From the NCBI RefSeq assembly GCF_024703895.1, contig NZ_CP087968.1, positions 2,666,001 to 2,730,000 of the forward strand: a stretch of 64,000 bases of DNA. Direction: 5' to 3'. Origin of the DNA: Nocardioides sp. B-3. GTDB taxonomy: Bacteria; Actinomycetota; Actinomycetes; Propionibacteriales; Nocardioidaceae. This document shows positions 23,317 to 35,230 of the stretch, piece by piece; positions within the stretch are counted from its first letter, which is position 1, and every line of letters begins with the position of its first letter. Under the pieces are notes generated by a model. It worked only from the letters and a program-made list of their open reading frames with translations. It did no database searches and was not told the origin of the DNA. The position numbers and the translations under genes were made by a program.

Positions 23317-24374
23317 ATGTTCGTCGTCCCCGACATCTTCCGCTCACGTCCGTTCTCCCGCGGTGAGGCGCTCGAGGCCGGGATCACCGCCCGGGTGCTC
23401 GAAGGCGTCCAGTTCACGCGCCTGCACGACGGGGTCTACTGCCATCGTGACCACGTGCTCACGTTCGCCGATCGGATCGAGGCCGCGAGGTCGGCGCTGC
23501 CCGCGGAAGCGAGGACGACTGGCATCACGAGGATCCGGGGAGCTCGGCCCTGGACTACGGTCCGTCCGAGCCGCTGCACTTCGTGGTGGCGGTCGACCAC
23601 CACCTGACGATCCCGGGGATCTTCCTGCATCGCACGGTGTCGATGCCCTCCGCTGGCGACGAAGGGGTGGATGTCGAGGCAGCTTTCGTCGCCTACTGCG
23701 CAGAGGCAAGGGTGATCGACGCGATCAAGGTGGGCTCGATGCTGCTGCACCTCGAGCAGCTGGACCTCGAGGCGTTGCAGAGGCTGCTGGTCGAACAGCC
23801 CCGGCGTCGCGGCGTGCTCGAGGCGCGGTGGGTGCTGGAGCACTCGGAGGGTCGCTGCCGGTCGTTGCCCGAGGCAGAGCTGCTCACGCTGGTGCGTTTC
23901 AGTGGGCTGCCCGAGCCAGACGTGAATCCCGAGCTCAGGACCGACGACGGAACGTTGGTGATCCCGGACCTGTGGTGGGCACCGTGGCGTCAGGCGGTCG
24001 AGTACGAGGGCGGCCACCACCGGGAGGACCGCAGCCAGTACATCGCGGACATCGATCGCTACCTGATCTTCCGGCGGATTCAGGCGGCATACCTCCAGAT
24101 CACCAAGGAGCGCCTGAGACGACCCCGGGTGGCGATCAGGCTCGTCTTCCGGGCTCTCGCCGAGGCCGGCTACGAGGGGCCCGAGCCTGAGTTCGGGGAG
24201 CTCTGGGGAAGCCTCTTCCGTCCGCTTCGAGACGTCGTACGCCCTGCGGCCGCTGATCCAGCGGTGCGTAGACCACATTCCTCGGCCGGAAATGTGGCTG
24301 ACGCACCGCTGTGGGCGTGCGGACGTGTGGGCGTGGGGGCAGGTGGAGCGGCGGGCGGACGAGCGCCCGAATGA
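23317..24374 (+). CDS. AbiEi-like N-terminal domain plus DUF559/Vsr-like nuclease domain protein
   Basis: About 350 residues. It starts at ATG 23317. Residues 1–70 (FSRGEALEAGITARVLEGVQ … HDGVYCH) resemble the winged-helix antitoxin-like domain found in AbiEi-type proteins. The C-terminal part (LVIPDLWWAPWRQAVEYEGG, then HHREDRSQYIADIDRYLIFR) resembles DUF559/very-short-patch-repair endonuclease domains, with D and E residues in the positions expected for a PD-(D/E)xK site. A frame change near 23540–23550 is needed. The last about 40 residues are read through the palindromic repeat at 24260–24310 and may not belong to the native protein. It is bracketed by copies of the same repeat family. 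DNA modification defence or a mobile gene are both possible; neither is shown. Confidence 0.65.
24260..24310. repeat. Palindromic repeat related to the 49-bp family, copy 3
   Basis: The arms AGCGGTGCGT (24260–24269) and ACGCACCGCT (24301–24310) are perfect, with inner CCACATT (24273–24279) and AATGTGG (24291–24297) also paired. It shares the order AGCGGTG-GT-AG-CCACATTCCT with copies 1 and 2, but its second half is the mirror image of the first. Confidence 0.85.
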
Positions 24375-24420
24375 CCGCTGGCCCGCCCGGACGAGTCGTC
24401 CGGACGGGCCAGCGAAGTGC

Positions 24421-25179
24421 TCAGTGACCGTGGGCCAGCGCGGTGCGCAGGTCCTTGTTCAGCTGCGAGATCACGTCGAGCGGGATCTCCTTGGGGCAGG
24501 CGGCGGTGCACTCGCCGATGTTGGTGCAACCACCGAAGCCCTCGTGGTCGTGCTGGGCGACCATGTTGACGACGCGGGAGTCGCGCTCGGGCTGGCCCCG
24601 GGGGAGCTCGCCGAGGTGGGTGATCTTGGCACCCATGAACAGCGAGGCCGAGCCGTTGGGGCAGGCCGCCACGCAGGCGCCACAGCCGATGCAGGTGGCC
24701 ACGCTGAAGGCGCGCATCGCGTCGTCGCGGGGGACCGGCACGGAGTGGGCCTCGGGCGCGGAACCCGTGTTGACCGAGATGTAGCCACCCTGCTGGATGA
24801 TCCGGTCGAAGGCGCTGCGGTCGACGACGAGGTCCTTGATCACCGGGAAAGCGGTGGCGCGCCACGGCTCGATGGTGATGGTCTCGCCGTCGGTGAAGGA
24901 ACGCATGTGCAGCTGGCACGTGGTGGTGACCTCGGGACCGTGCGCGTCACCGTTGATCATCAGGCCACACATGCCGCAGATGCCCTCGCGACAGTCGGAG
25001 TCGAACGCGATCGGGTCCTCGCCCTTCGCGTTCAGCTGCTCGTTGAGGACGTCGAGCATCTCCGGGGAACGACATGTCCGGGGACACGTCGTCGAGCTGG
25101 TAGGTATGCATCGCGCCGGCCGAGACGGCATCGGGCTGACGCCAGATCTTGAGCGTCAGGCTCATGTTGCTGTTGCTGC

Positions 25180-25183
<4 letters not shown>
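24421..25183 (-). CDS. sdhB: Succinate dehydrogenase iron-sulfur subunit (SdhCAB-type operon)
   Basis: About 253 residues. Three cluster motifs are visible: [2Fe-2S] [10 protein letters not shown] with a distal Cys in EVTTTC; [4Fe-4S] [12 protein letters not shown]; [3Fe-4S] [16 protein letters not shown]. It passes electrons from SdhA to the membrane subunit. The sequence is of the type found in the B. subtilis-like SdhCAB complexes of corynebacteria. GTG 25183 overlaps the sdhA stop by 4 nt. A frame change near 25068 (CATCTCCGGGG) joins the N-terminal part to [15 protein letters not shown]. Last gene of the minus-strand operon. Confidence 0.94.
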
Positions 25184-27210
<2,027 letters not shown>

Positions 27211-27219
27211 GGAGATCCC

Positions 27220-27921
27220 TTACTTCGAGATGACGCCGGCGAGGACGAAGATCGGCACCAGCGAGAAGCCGACCGAGATGACCAGCGCCGTGGCGAAGGC
27301 GATCTTCTTCCACGTCGCGCGGGCCTTGGCGTTGCCCGTGAGGCCGAGGGTCTGCGCGGCGCTCCAGACGCCGTGGTGCAGGTGCGCGCCGAGGGCGAGC
27401 ATGGCGACGAGGTAGATCACCGTGAGCCACCACGTGTCGAACGTGTCGACCAGCAGGTTGTAGGGGTCGTTGGTCGGACCGCCCTGCACGTTGACCTTGC
27501 CGATGGTGAAGTTCAGGAGGTGCCAGATGATGAACAGCAGCAGCGTGACGCCGCCCCAGCGCATCAGCCGGCTCGCGAAGATCGCGCCCGTGTGCTTCTT
27601 CATGACGTACGGCGTGGTGCGGGCGCGCTTCGCGCGGCGCCACAACATGACGGCGGCGTAGACGTGCACGATCAGAGCGCCGAGCAGCACGACGCGGATG
27701 ATCCAGAGCAACCCCTCGTGGGGCAGCATCGGCTCACCGAAGGTGCGCAGGTGGTGGGCGTACTCGTTGAAGGCGTCATGGCCGGCGAAGGCCTTGAGAT
27801 TTCCGTACATGTGCATCAGCACGAAGCCGATGAAGATGAGGCCGGAAATAGCCATCAGGAGCTTGAGCGCGATGGTCGAGCGCGATGCACGCGCCCCTTT
27901 GACCAGAGACGTGGTTGACAC
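27220..27921 (-). CDS. sdhC: Succinate dehydrogenase cytochrome b558-type membrane subunit
   Basis: About 233 residues, five membrane helices. Candidate haem-ligand His residues sit in FIGFVLMHMYGNL, VLLGALIVHVYAAV, LLLFIIWHLLNFTI and LGAHLHHGVWSA, the pattern of B. subtilis-type single-subunit di-haem anchors that reduce menaquinone. GTG 27921 (VSTTSLVKGARASRS) is taken as start; another GTG three codons earlier is possible. First gene of the minus-strand operon sdhC-sdhA-sdhB, divergent from a second sdh operon. Confidence 0.93.
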   Translation of the reverse strand: MSTTSLVKGARASRSTIALKLLMAISGLIFIGFVLMHMYGNLKAFAGHDAFNEYAHHLRTFGEPMLPHEGLLWIIRVVLLGALIVHVYAAVMLWRRAKRARTTPYVMKKHTGAIFASRLMRWGGVTLLLFIIWHLLNFTIGKVNVQGGPTNDPYNLLVDTFDTWWLTVIYLVAMLALGAHLHHGVWSAAQTLGLTGNAKARATWKKIAFATALVISVGFSLVPIFVLAGVISK

Positions 27922-27970
27922 GTCCAGCACCGTACCGCGCTGAGGACCCCTCGATGGACGTTGGGCCTGT

Positions 27971-27990
27971 GACATATGTCCGGTTACCGG
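27971..27990. promoter_or_regulatory. Adjacent palindromes between the two sdh operons
   Basis: GACATATGTC (27971–27980) is a perfect 10-bp palindrome, and CCGGTTACCGG (27980–27990, odd centre) directly abuts it. They sit in the about 155-bp divergent region that must hold both sdh promoters. Candidate operators; the regulator is unknown. Confidence 0.4.
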
Positions 27991-28076
27991 TCGGTCTGTC
28001 GGGCGCGCCCCCTTCCCCCTGACGTGTGACACAAGCCATAGTCGGTCCCGTTGTCCACCACGGAGGAGACTGCGCC

Positions 28077-28878
28077 TTGACCAATGCAGGGACCGATACC
28101 GGAGTGACAGGACCCACGCGAGCCAGCATCGACGCTCGCACGCTGCGGACGGACCGGTGGTGGATCGCGCCGCTGACGACGTTCGCGGTGTTCAGCGCCT
28201 TCGTCGTCTACGCGACGGTGCGCGCGTTCATGGGCCGCGACTACTACTCCTCGCCCTATCTCTCGCCGTTCTACTCGCCCTGTCTGGGCGACTGCGTCGA
28301 GGGCGCCTCCGACTTCGGGCAGCCGTTCAAGGCCTTCCCGCTGTCGGCCGCGCTGATCATCCTGATCTTCCCGCTGGGCTTCCGGATGACCTGCTACTAC
28401 TACCGCAAGGCCTACTACCGGGCCTTCTGGCTCTCGCCGCCCGCCTGCGCGGTCGCCGAGCCGCACAAGGCCTACTCCGGCGAGACCAGGGCTGCCGCTG
28501 ATCCTGCAGAACGTGCACCGCTACTTCTGGTACGCCGCCGTGCTGGTCGCCCTCATCCTGTCCTTCGACGTCGTGCTGGCCTTCCGCAACGCCGAGCACG
28601 AGTGGGGCCACATGGGCCCGGGCACGCTGCTGATGCTGATCAACGTCGTCTTCATCTGGCTCTACACGCTCTCGTGCCACTCGTGTCGGCACACCGTGGG
28701 CGGGCGACTACGGCACTTCTCCAAGCACCCGGTCCGCTACAAGCTCTGGACCCGGGTCTCGAAGCTGAACGCCGACCACGGCAAGTACGCGTGGTACTCC
28801 CTGTTCTCCGTCGCCCCGGTCGACCTCTACATCTGGTTGCTGGCGACGGGCACGATCACCGACGTGAGGTTCTTCTAG
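28077..28878 (+). CDS. Membrane anchor subunit of a second (Sdh1-type) succinate dehydrogenase
   Basis: About 267 residues with about five hydrophobic segments: PLTTFAVFSAFVVYATVRAF, FPLSAALIILIFPLGF, YFWYAAVLVALILSFDVVLA, LLMLINVVFIWLYTLSCHSC and VAPVDLYIWLLATG. Distinctive Cys pairs (SPCLGDC) and a Tyr-rich MTCYYYRKAYYRAFW stretch match the anchor of mycobacterial Sdh1-like operons. The start is set at TTG 28077 because GGAGGAG at 28062–28068 precedes it by 8 nt; earlier in-frame GTG codons lack such a site. A frame change near 28492 is needed. The flavoprotein gene starts 4 nt downstream. Confidence 0.82.
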
Positions 28879-28882
28879 AGAC

Positions 28883-30734
28883 ATGGCTGACACGACACGA
28901 CACCCCATGACCGGCAACGAGATGTCCGGCTTCGCCGAAGGCGGTATGGAACGCCACACCTATGACGTCGTCGTGGTCGGCGCCGGCGGGGCCGGGCTCC
29001 GCGCGGCGATCGCGGCGCACGACTCGGGCGCCCGGGTGGCGATCGTCTGCAAGTCGCTGCTGGGCAAGGCGCACACGGTGATGGCCGAGGGTGGCATCGC
29101 TGCCTCGATGGGCAACGTCTATCCCGAGGACAACTGGGAAGTGCACTTCCGCGACACCATGCGCGGCGGGAAGATGCTCAACAACTGGCGGATGGCGCAG
29201 CTGCACGCGCAGGAGGCCCCCGAGCGGGTGCAGGAGCTCGAGGACTGGGGCGCGCTCTTCGACCGCACCGAGGACGGGCTGATCAGCCAGCGCGACTTCG
29301 GCGGCCACAAGTACGCCCGGCTCGCCCACGTCGGCGACCGGACCGGCCTCGAGATGATCCGCACGCTGCAGCAGCGCGCGGTCGCGCTCGGCATCGACGT
29401 CTTCATGGAGTGCACGGTCACCGACCTGTTCAAGGCCGACGGGAAGATCGCCGGCGCCTTTGCCTACTGGCGCGAGTCCGGCCGGTTCATCGTCTTCGAC
29501 GCCCCCAGCGTCATCCTCGCCACCGGCGGCATCGGCAAGTCCTTCAAGGTCACCTCCAACTCCCGGGAGTACACCGGCGACGGCCACGCCCTCGCGATGC
29601 GGGCGGGCGCCAGCCTGATCAACATGGAGTTCGTGCAGTTCCACCCGACGGGCATGGTCTGGCCGCCCTCGGTCAAGGGCCTGCTGGTGACGGAGTCGGT
29701 GCGCGGCGACGGCGGCATCCTGAAGAACTCCGAGGGCAAGCGCTTCATGTTCGACTACATCCCGGACTTCTTCAAGGCCGAGACCGCCGACTCCATCGAG
29801 GAGGCGGACCGCTGGTACGACGACAAGAAGAACAACCGCCGACCACCCGAGCTGCTGCCGCGCGACGAGGTCGCGCGCGCCATCAACTCCGAGATCAAGG
29901 CCGGGCGAGGCACTCCGCACGGCGGCATCTACCTCGACATCGCGTCGCGCCGTACGCCTGAGTTCATCCGCAAGCGGCTGCCGTCGATGTACCACCAGTT
30001 CAAGGAGCTCGCCGACGTCGACATCACCGCCGAGCCGATGGAGATCGGCCCGACCTGCCACTACGTCATGGGCGGGGTCGAGGTCGACGCGGACACCCGT
30101 GAGAGCGCGGTCACCGGCCCTGTATGCCGTGGGCGAGTGCTCGGGCGGCATGCACGGCTCGAACCGGCTGGGTGGCAACTCGCTCGGCGACCTGCTGGTC
30201 TTCGGCAAGCGAGCCGGCGAGGCCGCGACGGACTACGCGAACTCGCTCGGCGACGCTCGACCGAAGGTCGACGAGGCCGACGTGAGGTCCGCGCAGACGA
30301 GCGCGCTCGCGCCGTTCGAGGTCGAGGGCGGGGAGAACCCCTACACGATCCAGTCCGACCTGCAGCAGTCGATGAACGACCCGGTCGGCATCATCCGCAC
30401 GGCCTCCGAGCTCGAGGAGTCGCTCAGCGAGATCGAGGCCTTCAAGGTGCGGGCGCGGACGATGGTGGTCGAGGGACACCGGCAGTACAACCCGGGCTGG
30501 CACCTCGCGCTCGACCTGCGCAACATGCTGATCGTCAGCGAGTGCATCGCCAAGGCCGCCCTCGCCCGCGAGGAGTCGCGGGGCGGTCACACCCACGACG
30601 ACTTCCCCGGACCGAACGCCGAATGGGGCACGAAGAACCTCGTGGTCAACCTCAACGGCACCGGTGACGGCGTGGATCTGCACGAGAAGCCGTTGCCCGA
30701 GATGCCCGACGAGCTGAAGGGGTACTTCGCATGA
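28883..30734 (+). CDS. Flavoprotein subunit of the second (Sdh1-type) succinate dehydrogenase
   Basis: About 616 residues. FAD motif [20 protein letters not shown] (about residue 28). FAD/His region [17 protein letters not shown]. Substrate blocks [17 protein letters not shown] and [17 protein letters not shown]-terminal [20 protein letters not shown]. It differs clearly from the SdhA at 25180–27210, for example in its insertions and spacing, and resembles the Sdh1 branch of mycobacteria and streptomycetes. A frame change near 30118 (ACCGGCCCTG) is needed. Its stop overlaps the ATG of the iron-sulfur subunit by 4 nt. Confidence 0.92.
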
Positions 30735-31510
30735 CCAATTACCTGTTGAAGCTGAGGATCTGGCGCGGGGACAAGGACGGCGGCGAGATCAAGGACTATC
30801 CCGTCGAGGTCTCGGAGGGCGAGGTCGTGCTCGACGCGATCCACCGCGTGCAGGGCACGCAGGCCGGCGACCCGGCGGTGCGCTGGAACTGCAAGGCCGG
30901 CAAGTGCGGCTCGTGCAGCGCCGAGGTCAACGGCAAGCCGCGGCTGATGTGCATGTGCCGGCTCTCGGACTTCGAGGAGGACGAGGTCATCACGGTCACC
31001 CCGATGCGCAGCTTCCCGGTGATCCGCGACACGGTCACCGACGTGTCCTTCAACTACGAGAAGGCCAAGGAGTTGCCGGCCTTCGCGCCCCCGCCGCGCG
31101 ACGCGGACGGCAAGCGCCGGATGCAGCAGATCGACGTCGAGCGCGGGCAGGAGTTCCGCAAGTGCATCGAGTGCTTCCTGTGCCAGAACACGTGTCACGT
31201 GGTGCGCGACCACGAGGACAACAAGGAGGCCTTCGCCGGGCCGCGCTTCTTCCTGCGCTACGCCGAGCTCGACATGCACCCGCTCGACACCCACGACCGG
31301 CGTGAGCTGGCCCGGGGCGCGGCCGGGCTGGGGATGTGCAACATCACCAAGTGCTGCACCGAGGTCTGTCCCGAGGGCATCAAGATCACCGACAACGCGA
31401 TCATCCCGCTGAAGGAGCGCGTGGTGGACCGCAAGTACGACCCGCTCGTCTGGCTCGGCAACAAGATCGGGTTGCGGAGCAAGGACTACGAAGGGCGCAC
31501 CGAGGTCTGA
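30731..31510 (+). CDS. Iron-sulfur subunit of the second (Sdh1-type) succinate dehydrogenase
   Basis: 259 residues, frame intact. [2Fe-2S] [15 protein letters not shown] with a distal MCMCRLSD; [4Fe-4S] [12 protein letters not shown]; [3Fe-4S]-like [15 protein letters not shown]. The opening block [20 protein letters not shown] is characteristic of the Sdh1-type subunit. ATG 30731 overlaps the flavoprotein stop. The last 25 nt overlap the 3' end of the convergent glycosyltransferase gene. Confidence 0.93.
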   Translation: MTNYLLKLRIWRGDKDGGEIKDYPVEVSEGEVVLDAIHRVQGTQAGDPAVRWNCKAGKCGSCSAEVNGKPRLMCMCRLSDFEEDEVITVTPMRSFPVIRDTVTDVSFNYEKAKELPAFAPPPRDADGKRRMQQIDVERGQEFRKCIECFLCQNTCHVVRDHEDNKEAFAGPRFFLRYAELDMHPLDTHDRRELARGAAGLGMCNITKCCTEVCPEGIKITDNAIIPLKERVVDRKYDPLVWLGNKIGLRSKDYEGRTEV

Positions 31511-32547
31511 GCCATGGCCTGCACCTCGCGCAGCAGCGGCGCGTAGTGCTCGGAGACGAGCTCGCCGCAAGCATCGCTCCACGACCGCGTGCTGAGCTCG
31601 CGTCCGCGCGCCCCCCCATGAGCGCGCGGGTGGCGATCGCCGGCGACTGACTCGACCGCGCGGCGCAGACCGGCCGGGGCCTGCGAGTCGTAGAGCAGGC
31701 CGGTCTCCGGGGCGCGTACGACGCCGGGCGCACCGCCGGCCCGAGGCGCGACCACGGGCAGGCCGGCCGCGGCCGCCTCGCGCAGCGCGTGGCAGCACGA
31801 CTCCTCCTCGCCGGGGTGGACGAGCAGGTCGAGGGAGGCGAGCGCGGCGGCGAGGTCGCCCGTGGTGAGGGCGCCGGTGAACTTCGCACGGGGAGGTGGC
31901 GCTCGAGCCAGACCCGCTGCAGGTCCCTCTCCGATCACCACGAAGCGGATCCCGGCCACGTCTGCGAGCTCCGCCAGTCGGCGTACGCCGTGACGCTTGT
32001 GGAGGCTGCCCGCGTAGCCGATCACGACCTGCCGGCCGTCCTTCGAGCGCGCGCGCGACCACTTGTCGTGCAACCACTGGTCGCGGAGGTCGGGGTTGAA
32101 GGCGCGGGTGTCGACGCCGGGCTCCCAGACGGGCGCCTCGACGCCGAGCTCGGCCAGCCGGTCGGCGAGGAATGCGGACGTCGCCACGACCCGGTCGGCA
32201 CGGGGGGCGAGCAGCGGGATCGAGTGCTGTACGACGAGGGTGGGCACGCCAAGGCGATGCGCGTGCTTGAGCGCCTTGCGGCCCAGCGTGGCCGGCGAGG
32301 TCACGTGCACGAGGTCGGGCTCGAACTTCTCCAGCGCCTCGCGGACCCGGCGTCCGGGCTTGTCGAGCGGGCGGATCCGGGCGACGCGGCTGCGGCGGTA
32401 GGTGCCGAGCCCCGGACCGGGCGCGACGATCAGGACCTCGTGGCCGGCGTCGATGAGGTGGTCGGCGACCTGCTTGAGCGTGGTCGTCGTGCCGTCGACG
32501 GCGGGATAGAACTTCTCGGTGACGAGAGCGATCCGACGGGTCTCCAT
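31486..32547 (-). CDS. Glycosyltransferase family 4 protein (mannosyltransferase-like)
   Basis: About 353 residues, GT-B fold, frame intact. The N-terminus METRRIALVTEKFYPAVDGT … TTLKQVADHL … HEVLIVAPGPG matches the acceptor domain of GT4 enzymes related to GDP-mannose-dependent alpha-mannosyltransferases. The nucleotide-sugar region has VIGYAGSLHKRHGVRRLAEL and PGEEESCCHALREAAAAGLP, where the EEES replaces the more usual ETF/E-x7-E arrangement. ATG 32547 is chosen; an upstream ATG at 32565 is possible. Likely role in phosphatidylinositol mannoside or lipoglycan assembly (inference). The 3' end overlaps the Sdh iron-sulfur gene. Confidence 0.82.
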   Translation of the reverse strand: METRRIALVTEKFYPAVDGTTTTLKQVADHLIDAGHEVLIVAPGPGLGTYRRSRVARIRPLDKPGRRVREALEKFEPDLVHVTSPATLGRKALKHAHRLGVPTLVVQHSIPLLAPRADRVVATSAFLADRLAELGVEAPVWEPGVDTRAFNPDLRDQWLHDKWSRARSKDGRQVVIGYAGSLHKRHGVRRLAELADVAGIRFVVIGEGPAAGLARAPPPRAKFTGALTTGDLAAALASLDLLVHPGEEESCCHALREAAAAGLPVVAPRAGGAPGVVRAPETGLLYDSQAPAGLRRAVESVAGDRHPRAHGGARGRELSTRSWSDACGELVSEHYAPLLREVQAMAQTSVRPS

Positions 32548-32634
32548 GCCGACAGGATCGATCACGTGTGCCGCGGTCCGGCGTCGGTGAGGCCAACTGT
32601 CGCGAAACGTCCGGCGAAGACAGCGACCGGCCGC

Positions 32635-34286
32635 TCAGACGGCGAGTCGGCGGGTGGCGACATTGTCGGCCGCGAGCCGCGCCCCGCTGTGTCCCGTGAC
32701 CGCACGCAGGAAGTCGTCGCGGTCGATGACCCGGACGACGGTGTCCTCCGGGGCGGTGATCGTGGCTGTTCTCGGCACATCGCGAAGCAGCCCGATCTCA
32801 CCGAAGAACTCCCCGGGCCCTTCGGCACGCAGTGCGCGCAGACCCTGCGTCACCTGGACCCGACCGCTCTCGATGATGAAGAAGAGGCTGGCGGCGTCCC
32901 CCTCACGCACGATTGTCTCTCCCGCACCGAATCGCAGCGACTCGGCGGCGCGTGCCAGCGTCTCGACGGCCCCCAGCGGGAGCGGGGCGAAGATGTCGAT
33001 GGCTTCGAGGAGGTGGAGGTTGGCAGGCGCGACCAACGTCGAGTCCGGGCGTCTCATGCTCGGCAACAGGGATCCTGCGATGAGGGCGACGGGCATCGCC
33101 GGGGCCAACAGTGCAGCTCGCAAGCCCAACCACTCGATCAGGAACGGCATCGCGAGGGCACCCATCGCCATCGTCACGATGAAGCACGCCTCCAAGGTGC
33201 CGAACACCCGCCCGAGCAGCTCATCCGGCACCACCCGTTGCACGATCGTGTCGAGGTTGACGTCGACGAAGGCGTTGCCGAGCCCGAGCATGATCATCGC
33301 CACGACGCAGCTGAAGGGAGTCGGCCACGCCGTCACCATGGCCAGTGGAAGCGACCAGAGCGCGACGCCGACGATCAGGTCCGAGCTCAACCTGCCGCGC
33401 GAAGAGCGTGAGATGGCCACCATGCCCCCGGCGAGGGCGCCGAGCCCCAACGCGGTCTGGAGGTAGCCGAAGCCTCGCGGCCCGGTGCCCATGAGCGAGT
33501 CCGCCATCACCAGCACGAAGACGGTGGAGGCTCCGGAGACCACGGTCTGGGCGCAGGTCGCGGTGGCGATGAGCACCGGGCGTCGATCGCCGACGATCGT
33601 GTGGAACCCCGCCGAGATCTCCGCCCGATGGCTGCTGACGCGTTGGACCGCCTCCGGGGGCCGACCCGGTGCCGAGAGACGTGCCGGGAACGCCATCGAC
33701 CAGAGGAAGGTCGTCACGTTGGCCGGGAGCACGATCTCGACGCTGGCGACCCCGAGGAGGGCAGCGGCCAGCGCTGGGCCGGCGAAGAAGGCCGGGGCGG
33801 TGATGGTGCTGGCGACTCCGTTGGCCGCGCTCAGCTCCTCCGGTCGCCGGGCGAGGCCCGGGAGCAGTGATCGCTGAGCGACCATGAACGGCGTGCCCGG
33901 GAGGGCCGCGAGAGTGGCGAGGACGAACACCGGTGCCGCAGGCGTGTCGAGGAACAGGCACAGCGCGGCAGCACCGACCAGGAGCGCACGCGCCCGGGTC
34001 CGCCAGGATCATCAGTCGCTTGCGCGACATCCGGTCAGCGAGTGCCGATGCGGACGGAGCGGTGACGGCCATCAGTGCATAGCGCACGGCCAGCCAGATG
34101 CCGACGACCTTGGCGCCGCCCTCGCCGTACGCCCAGACCGCGATGGCTGTGGCGTACGCCCAATCGCCGACTGACGAGCCGAGGAAGGCCAGCTCCACCC
34201 GGCTCAGGTCACGGTTGCCCGCCACTCGCCCCAGCGAACGGCGCAGTTCGTGGAGCGGCCCCGCCGGGGCGGGCCTCGCGAGTCAT
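32635..34286 (-). CDS. MFS transporter fused to a C-terminal cyclic-nucleotide-binding domain
   Basis: About 550 residues. The first about 400 are a twelve-helix MFS domain (VELAFLGSSVGDWAYATAIA … ALADRMSRKRLMILAD; VPDELLGRVFGTLEACFIV). The last about 130 form a cNMP-binding beta-roll: FGAGETIVREGDAASLFFII, GRVQVTQ, GPGEFFGEIGLLRDVPRTAT and VIDRDDFLRAV. GEFFGEIGLL … PRTAT is the phosphate-binding cassette, with the Arg retained. Transport may thus be gated by cAMP or cGMP (inference). The reconstructed start is ATG 34286, with frame changes near 34255 and 33995; an in-frame GTG at 34225 is an alternative. The substrate is unknown. Confidence 0.85.
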
Positions 34287-34426
34287 GGTCAGGGACGCTA
34301 ACCGGGGCTGGTGACCGTGGTGTGCCGCCAGTGCAGACATCACCGATCTGGGTGATGGTGCCCCCGCGGACGCGGAGGATCCTGAAGGGTGGATCTCGGG
34401 TGAGTCCGTCCCGATGGAGGCACCCC

Positions 34427-34712
34427 ATGCGAAACCTGATTCGCCTCGCGCTTGCGGGGAGGCATCGCGGCTTCCCTGATCGGAGTGGCCGCGCTCTCCG
34501 CTGCTCAGCCCGCGGGCAACGTTCCCGCACACCACCACTACGTCAACGTCGACGGCAAGATGGTGGAGGTGGGCCCGAACGTCTGCGACATGCCGTCGCT
34601 GCAGCACGCGTTCAACCAGTTCCATGCCCACGTCCACGTCGGAGAACCCGGCACGTTCGCGATGGACCACGACCACAACCGGACGGACATCGCCGCGGTC
34701 CGCCCCTGCTGA
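34427..34712 (+). CDS. Small secreted His-rich protein
   Basis: About 94 residues. A Sec-type signal, MRNLIRLALAG then IAASLIGVAALSAAQPAG, is cleaved near residue 30. The mature part is unusually rich in His (HHHY, QHAFNQFHAHVHV, DHDHN) with two Cys (NVCDMP and the final C). The His clustering suggests metal binding (inference). A frame change in GCGGGGAGGC near 34460 joins the signal peptide to the body. No family recognised. It is followed by a short hairpin and the VOC gene. Confidence 0.6.
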
Positions 34713-34727
34713 GAGCAGGCACTGGCA

Positions 34728-34750
34728 CAGCGGAACGGATCTGTCCGCTG
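34728..34750 (+). terminator. Short hairpin after the His-rich gene
   Basis: CAGCGGA (34728–34734) and TCCGCTG (34744–34750) pair perfectly around a 9-nt loop, 15 nt after the stop codon. A weak terminator candidate without a U tract. Confidence 0.45.
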
Positions 34751-34757
34751 GAGCACC

Positions 34758-34763
34758 TAGCGT
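34758..34763 (+). promoter_or_regulatory. Candidate −10 box (TAGCGT) for the VOC gene
   Basis: TAGCGT ends 7 nt before ATG 34771, consistent with a leaderless transcript starting at the initiation codon. Confidence 0.45.
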
Positions 34764-34770
34764 GGGCGCC

Positions 34771-35155
34771 ATGGAGATGAAGCTCGAGCTGATCATGGTG
34801 CCCGTGACCGACGTCGACGAGGCCAAGGCGTTCTACGAGAAGGTCGGCTTCGTCGTCGACCACGACCAGACCGTGAGTGACGAGATCCGGTTCGTCCAGC
34901 TGACCCCACAGGGCTCGGCCTGCTCGATCGCGATCGGGCGCGGCCTCACCCAGATGGAGCCCGGCTCCCCTGGACAACCTGCAGATCGTGGTGGCGGACG
35001 CCGATGCGACGCACGCCGACCCGGTTGAGCGCGGCATCGAGGTGAGCGACGTGCAGGACCTCGCGTGGGGTCGCTTCGTCCGGTTCGCCGACCCGGACGG
35101 CAACCGGTGGGCGCTGCAGCAGCTGCCCGACTGGTCGGCAGCCGCGACCGGGTGA
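34771..35155 (+). CDS. VOC (glyoxalase/bleomycin-resistance/dioxygenase fold) family protein
   Basis: About 128 residues. Paired beta-alpha-beta-beta-beta units: MKLELIMVPVTDVDEAKAFY … KVGFVVDHDQ … IRFVQLTPQGS, then LDNLQIVVADADAT and FVRFADPDGNRWALQQ. DPDGN followed by a metal-ligand-like region is typical of VOC proteins. Substrate unknown. A frame change near 34972 (GGCTCCCCTGG) is needed. ATG 34771 is supported by the TAGCGT box. Confidence 0.83.
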
Positions 35156-35217
35156 TCCGTGGGCAAGTGAGAGGTATGCCATAGGTCCACCGGAGGCGCG
35201 GTCGGGTGGGTCGGGCC

Positions 35218-35223
35218 TATTGT
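35218..35223 (+). promoter_or_regulatory. Candidate −10 box (TATTGT) for mutA
   Basis: TATTGT ends 7 nt before ATG 35231, suggesting a leaderless mutA-mutB-meaB transcript. Confidence 0.45.
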
Positions 35224-35230
35224 GCCCACC

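Noticed and set aside
23064-24310. Insertion sequence with terminal inverted repeats around 23317–24374
   Set aside because: No transposase motif in the enclosed protein and the two left copies are direct repeats. No target-site duplication is evident.
24311-24420. Separate small gene between the DUF559-like gene and sdhB
   Set aside because: No start with a ribosome-binding site and no open frame of convincing composition. It appears to be repeat flank and the sdhB terminator region.
27960-28030. CRP-type site in the sdh divergent region (TGTGA half-sites)
   Set aside because: Two TGTGA half-sites are present, but neither has the TCACA partner at the right spacing.
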